From Bacteroidota bacterium (GTDB lineage Bacteria; Bacteroidota; Bacteroidia; Flavobacteriales; Flavobacteriaceae): a stretch of DNA of 50,622 nt. Under the pieces are notes generated by a model. That model did not search any database. It saw only the letters and a list, made by a program, of their open reading frames with translations, and was not told the DNA's origin. The DNA lies in assembly GCA_003650305.1 (NCBI GenBank), contig QMOV01000007.1, forward strand, positions 1-50,622. Reading direction: 5' to 3'. Position 1 is the stretch's first letter, and every line of letters begins with the position of its first letter. The position numbers were made by a program, and so were the translations under genes. This document shows positions 48,884 through 50,622 of this stretch, one piece after another.

Positions 48884-48891
48884 TACTTTTG
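48884..48891 (+). promoter_or_regulatory. Candidate minus-7 box for valS
   Basis: TACTTTTG matches TAnnTTTG and ends 30 nt before the ATG at 48922, leaving a leader of about 24 nt. Confidence 0.5.
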
Positions 48892-48921
48892 CACATTAAT
48901 GCTCAAAAACTATTCCAAAGT

Positions 48922-50622
48922 ATGTCTATTCCATCGCAGTATGATGCAAATAATGTAGAAAGCAAATGGTATAATTACTGGATGAACAATAATTTTTTTC
49001 ATTCAGAACCAGACGAAAGAGAGCCTTATACTATTGTTATTCCTCCACCAAACGTTACAGGAGTCTTGCATATGGGACACATGCTTAACAATACCATTCA
49101 AGACGTGTTAATTCGTCGCGCGCGATTAAAAGGATTTAATGCCTGTTGGGTTCCTGGAACAGACCATGCTTCTATAGCTACTGAAGCTAAAGTGGTTGAT
49201 AAGTTAAAAGAGCAAGGGATTGATAAAAAAGAACTCACAAGAGAGGAGTTTTTAGCTCATGCATGGGAATGGACGCATGAATATGGAGGTGTCATTTTGG
49301 AACAATTAAAGAAGTTAGGTTGCTCTTGCGATTGGGATCGTACAAAGTTTACAATGGATGATGATATGAGCGAAGCCGTAATTAAAGTTTTTGTGGATTT
49401 ATTCAATAAAGGACTGATTTATCGTGGTTACCGAATGGTAAATTGGGATCCAGAAGCAAAAACCACATTGTCTGATGAAGAAGTTAATCATATTGAGCGT
49501 ACTGATAAATTGTACTATATAAAATATCAAATTGAAGGCGAGAATGGCTTTGTAACTATTGCAACTACGCGTCCAGAAACCATTTTAGGGGATACTGCTG
49601 TTTGTGTAAATCCTAATGACGAACGTTTTATTGATTTAAAAGGAAAGAAAGTTATCGTGCCAATTTGTAATAGAGTAGTGCCTATTATAGAAGATGATTA
49701 TGTTGACATTGAGTTTGGTACTGGATGCTTAAAAATTACACCTGCTCACGATGTAAACGATAAGGAAATAGGTGACAGACACAATCTTGAAGTTATAGAT
49801 ATTCTTAACGATGATGCAAGTTTAAATAGTTTTGGATTACACCACGAAGGTAAGGATAGAGAAGTAGCCAGAACAGATATTGCCAAAGAACTCAAAGAAC
49901 TTGGCATTCTTATTAAGGTCGAGGATTATTTTCACAAAGTGGGTGTTAGCGAACGCACATATGCTGTTATTGAGCCAAGACTTAGTGACCAGTGGTTCTT
50001 AAAAATGAAAGATTTAGCCAACCCAGCAATACAATCGGTTTTAGTAGATAAAGATATTAAATTATTCCCCAAAAAGTTTGAAAACACCTATCGTCATTGG
50101 ATGGAAAATATTCGTGATTGGAATATTTCTCGTCAGTTACTTTGGGGACAACAAATTCCAGCGTATTTCTATGGTGAAGGAAAAAACGATTTTGTGGTAG
50201 CAGAAACTATTGAGGAAGCATTAAATCTCGCACAAGAAAAGTCAAACAACAAACAACTAACAACTAACGATTTAACTCAAGAATCAGATGTAGTAGATAC
50301 TTGGTTTTCGTCTTGGTTATGGCCAATGAGCGTGTTTGATGGTATTTTAAATCCAGAAAACGAGGATATAAAGTATTATTATCCTACCAACGATTTGGTT
50401 ACAGGACCAGATATTTTATTCTTTTGGGTAGCACGTATGATTATTGCTGGATATGAGTATAAGGGTGAAAAACCGTTTAAAAATGTGTATTTAACAGGAT
50501 TGGTTCGCGATAAACAACGTCGTAAAATGAGTAAATCGCTTGGTAATTCGCCTGATGCCTTAAAACTGATTAAAGAATTTGGTGCAGATGGTGTTCGTGT
50601 GGGTTTATTATTGAGTTCTGCC
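48922..50622 (+). CDS. valS: Valyl-tRNA synthetase, 3' end outside window
   Basis: Class Ia synthetase charging tRNA-Val; 567 codons are visible of about 875. Start [20 protein letters not shown]. The HIGH motif is HMGH (50-53, [15 protein letters not shown]), [12 protein letters not shown] follows, the editing (CP1) domain holds [13 protein letters not shown] and the TPAHD motif, [16 protein letters not shown] is in place, and the KMSKS loop is at 535-539 ([11 protein letters not shown]). No frame interruption. A TAnnTTTG box is upstream. Confidence 0.97.
   Translation, partial: MSIPSQYDANNVESKWYNYWMNNNFFHSEPDEREPYTIVIPPPNVTGVLHMGHMLNNTIQDVLIRRARLKGFNACWVPGTDHASIATEAKVVDKLKEQGIDKKELTREEFLAHAWEWTHEYGGVILEQLKKLGCSCDWDRTKFTMDDDMSEAVIKVFVDLFNKGLIYRGYRMVNWDPEAKTTLSDEEVNHIERTDKLYYIKYQIEGENGFVTIATTRPETILGDTAVCVNPNDERFIDLKGKKVIVPICNRVVPIIEDDYVDIEFGTGCLKITPAHDVNDKEIGDRHNLEVIDILNDDASLNSFGLHHEGKDREVARTDIAKELKELGILIKVEDYFHKVGVSERTYAVIEPRLSDQWFLKMKDLANPAIQSVLVDKDIKLFPKKFENTYRHWMENIRDWNISRQLLWGQQIPAYFYGEGKNDFVVAETIEEALNLAQEKSNNKQLTTNDLTQESDVVDTWFSSWLWPMSVFDGILNPENEDIKYYYPTNDLVTGPDILFFWVARMIIAGYEYKGEKPFKNVYLTGLVRDKQRRKMSKSLGNSPDALKLIKEFGADGVRVGLLLSSA

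Overview
The window reads as a chromosomal segment of a marine-type Flavobacteriaceae (Bacteroidota), probably close to the Lacinutrix/Olleya/Winogradskyella group, although the genus is inference. The support is AT-rich DNA, absence of Shine-Dalgarno boxes, repeated TAnnTTTG minus-7 boxes, a type IX secretion plug protein, a sodium-pumping Nqr complex, short signal peptides ending in Q, and families largely confined to Bacteroidota (the DUF6090 type, a BT0820-like HAD, a C4-zinc-ribbon relative without cysteines). No rRNA, tRNA, CRISPR array, prophage or insertion sequence was seen.

Layout. 1-5.8 kb: the 5' two thirds of pruA (minus), an overlapping pair of thiol-hydrolase-like genes (plus), apaG, a T9SS plug protein, a DUF559 nuclease-like gene flanked by short palindromes, and a PH-domain membrane protein. 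6-14.3 kb: nqrABCDEF (plus), a broken DUF6090-type gene, and apbE, whose product attaches FMN to NqrB and NqrC. Three nqr spacers carry different intergenic repeats. 14.3-22.5 kb: housekeeping genes (methyltransferase, cupin, map, acyl-CoA transferase/hydrolase, HAD, gpmI, a frame-broken GNAT gene, pepE, a surface-type protein, tatA).

22.4-31.3 kb: a minus-strand kynurenine degradation cluster. It runs kynU, a broken small metal-binding-type gene, kmo, ridA-type 2-aminomuconate deaminase, aminomuconate-semialdehyde dehydrogenase, an SDR lacking YxxxK, 3-hydroxyanthranilate dioxygenase, ACMSD and an O-methyltransferase. Together they should convert kynurenine or 3-hydroxykynurenine through 3-hydroxyanthranilate to 4-oxalocrotonate. 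Tryptophan dioxygenase, formamidase and the lower meta-cleavage enzymes are not in the window. The cluster is dotted with small hairpin repeats, one of which forms part of the ridA coding sequence.

31.3-50.6 kb: a lipoprotein, msrA, a coiled-coil protein, a Nif3-like protein, lpxK, a TPR hybrid histidine kinase, a GAPDH, lipA, an Nramp-like/ECF sigma/glycosyltransferase operon, a second ECF sigma with its anti-sigma factor, murB, an aminotransferase, a retropepsin-PDZ protein, a DUF1573 protein and the first 567 codons of valS.

The segment is compact. Several convergent pairs are 2-12 nt apart, and two pairs share a single TTAA as both stop codons. Three genes (DUF6090 type, GNAT, small CPWCG protein) each look broken by one indel, which is either real decay or residual sequence error. 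I saw no unambiguous undescribed system. The best leads are the repeat-derived N-terminus of the deaminase, the kynurenine cluster's non-canonical SDR, the Nramp relative without DPGN, and the palindrome-flanked DUF559 gene.
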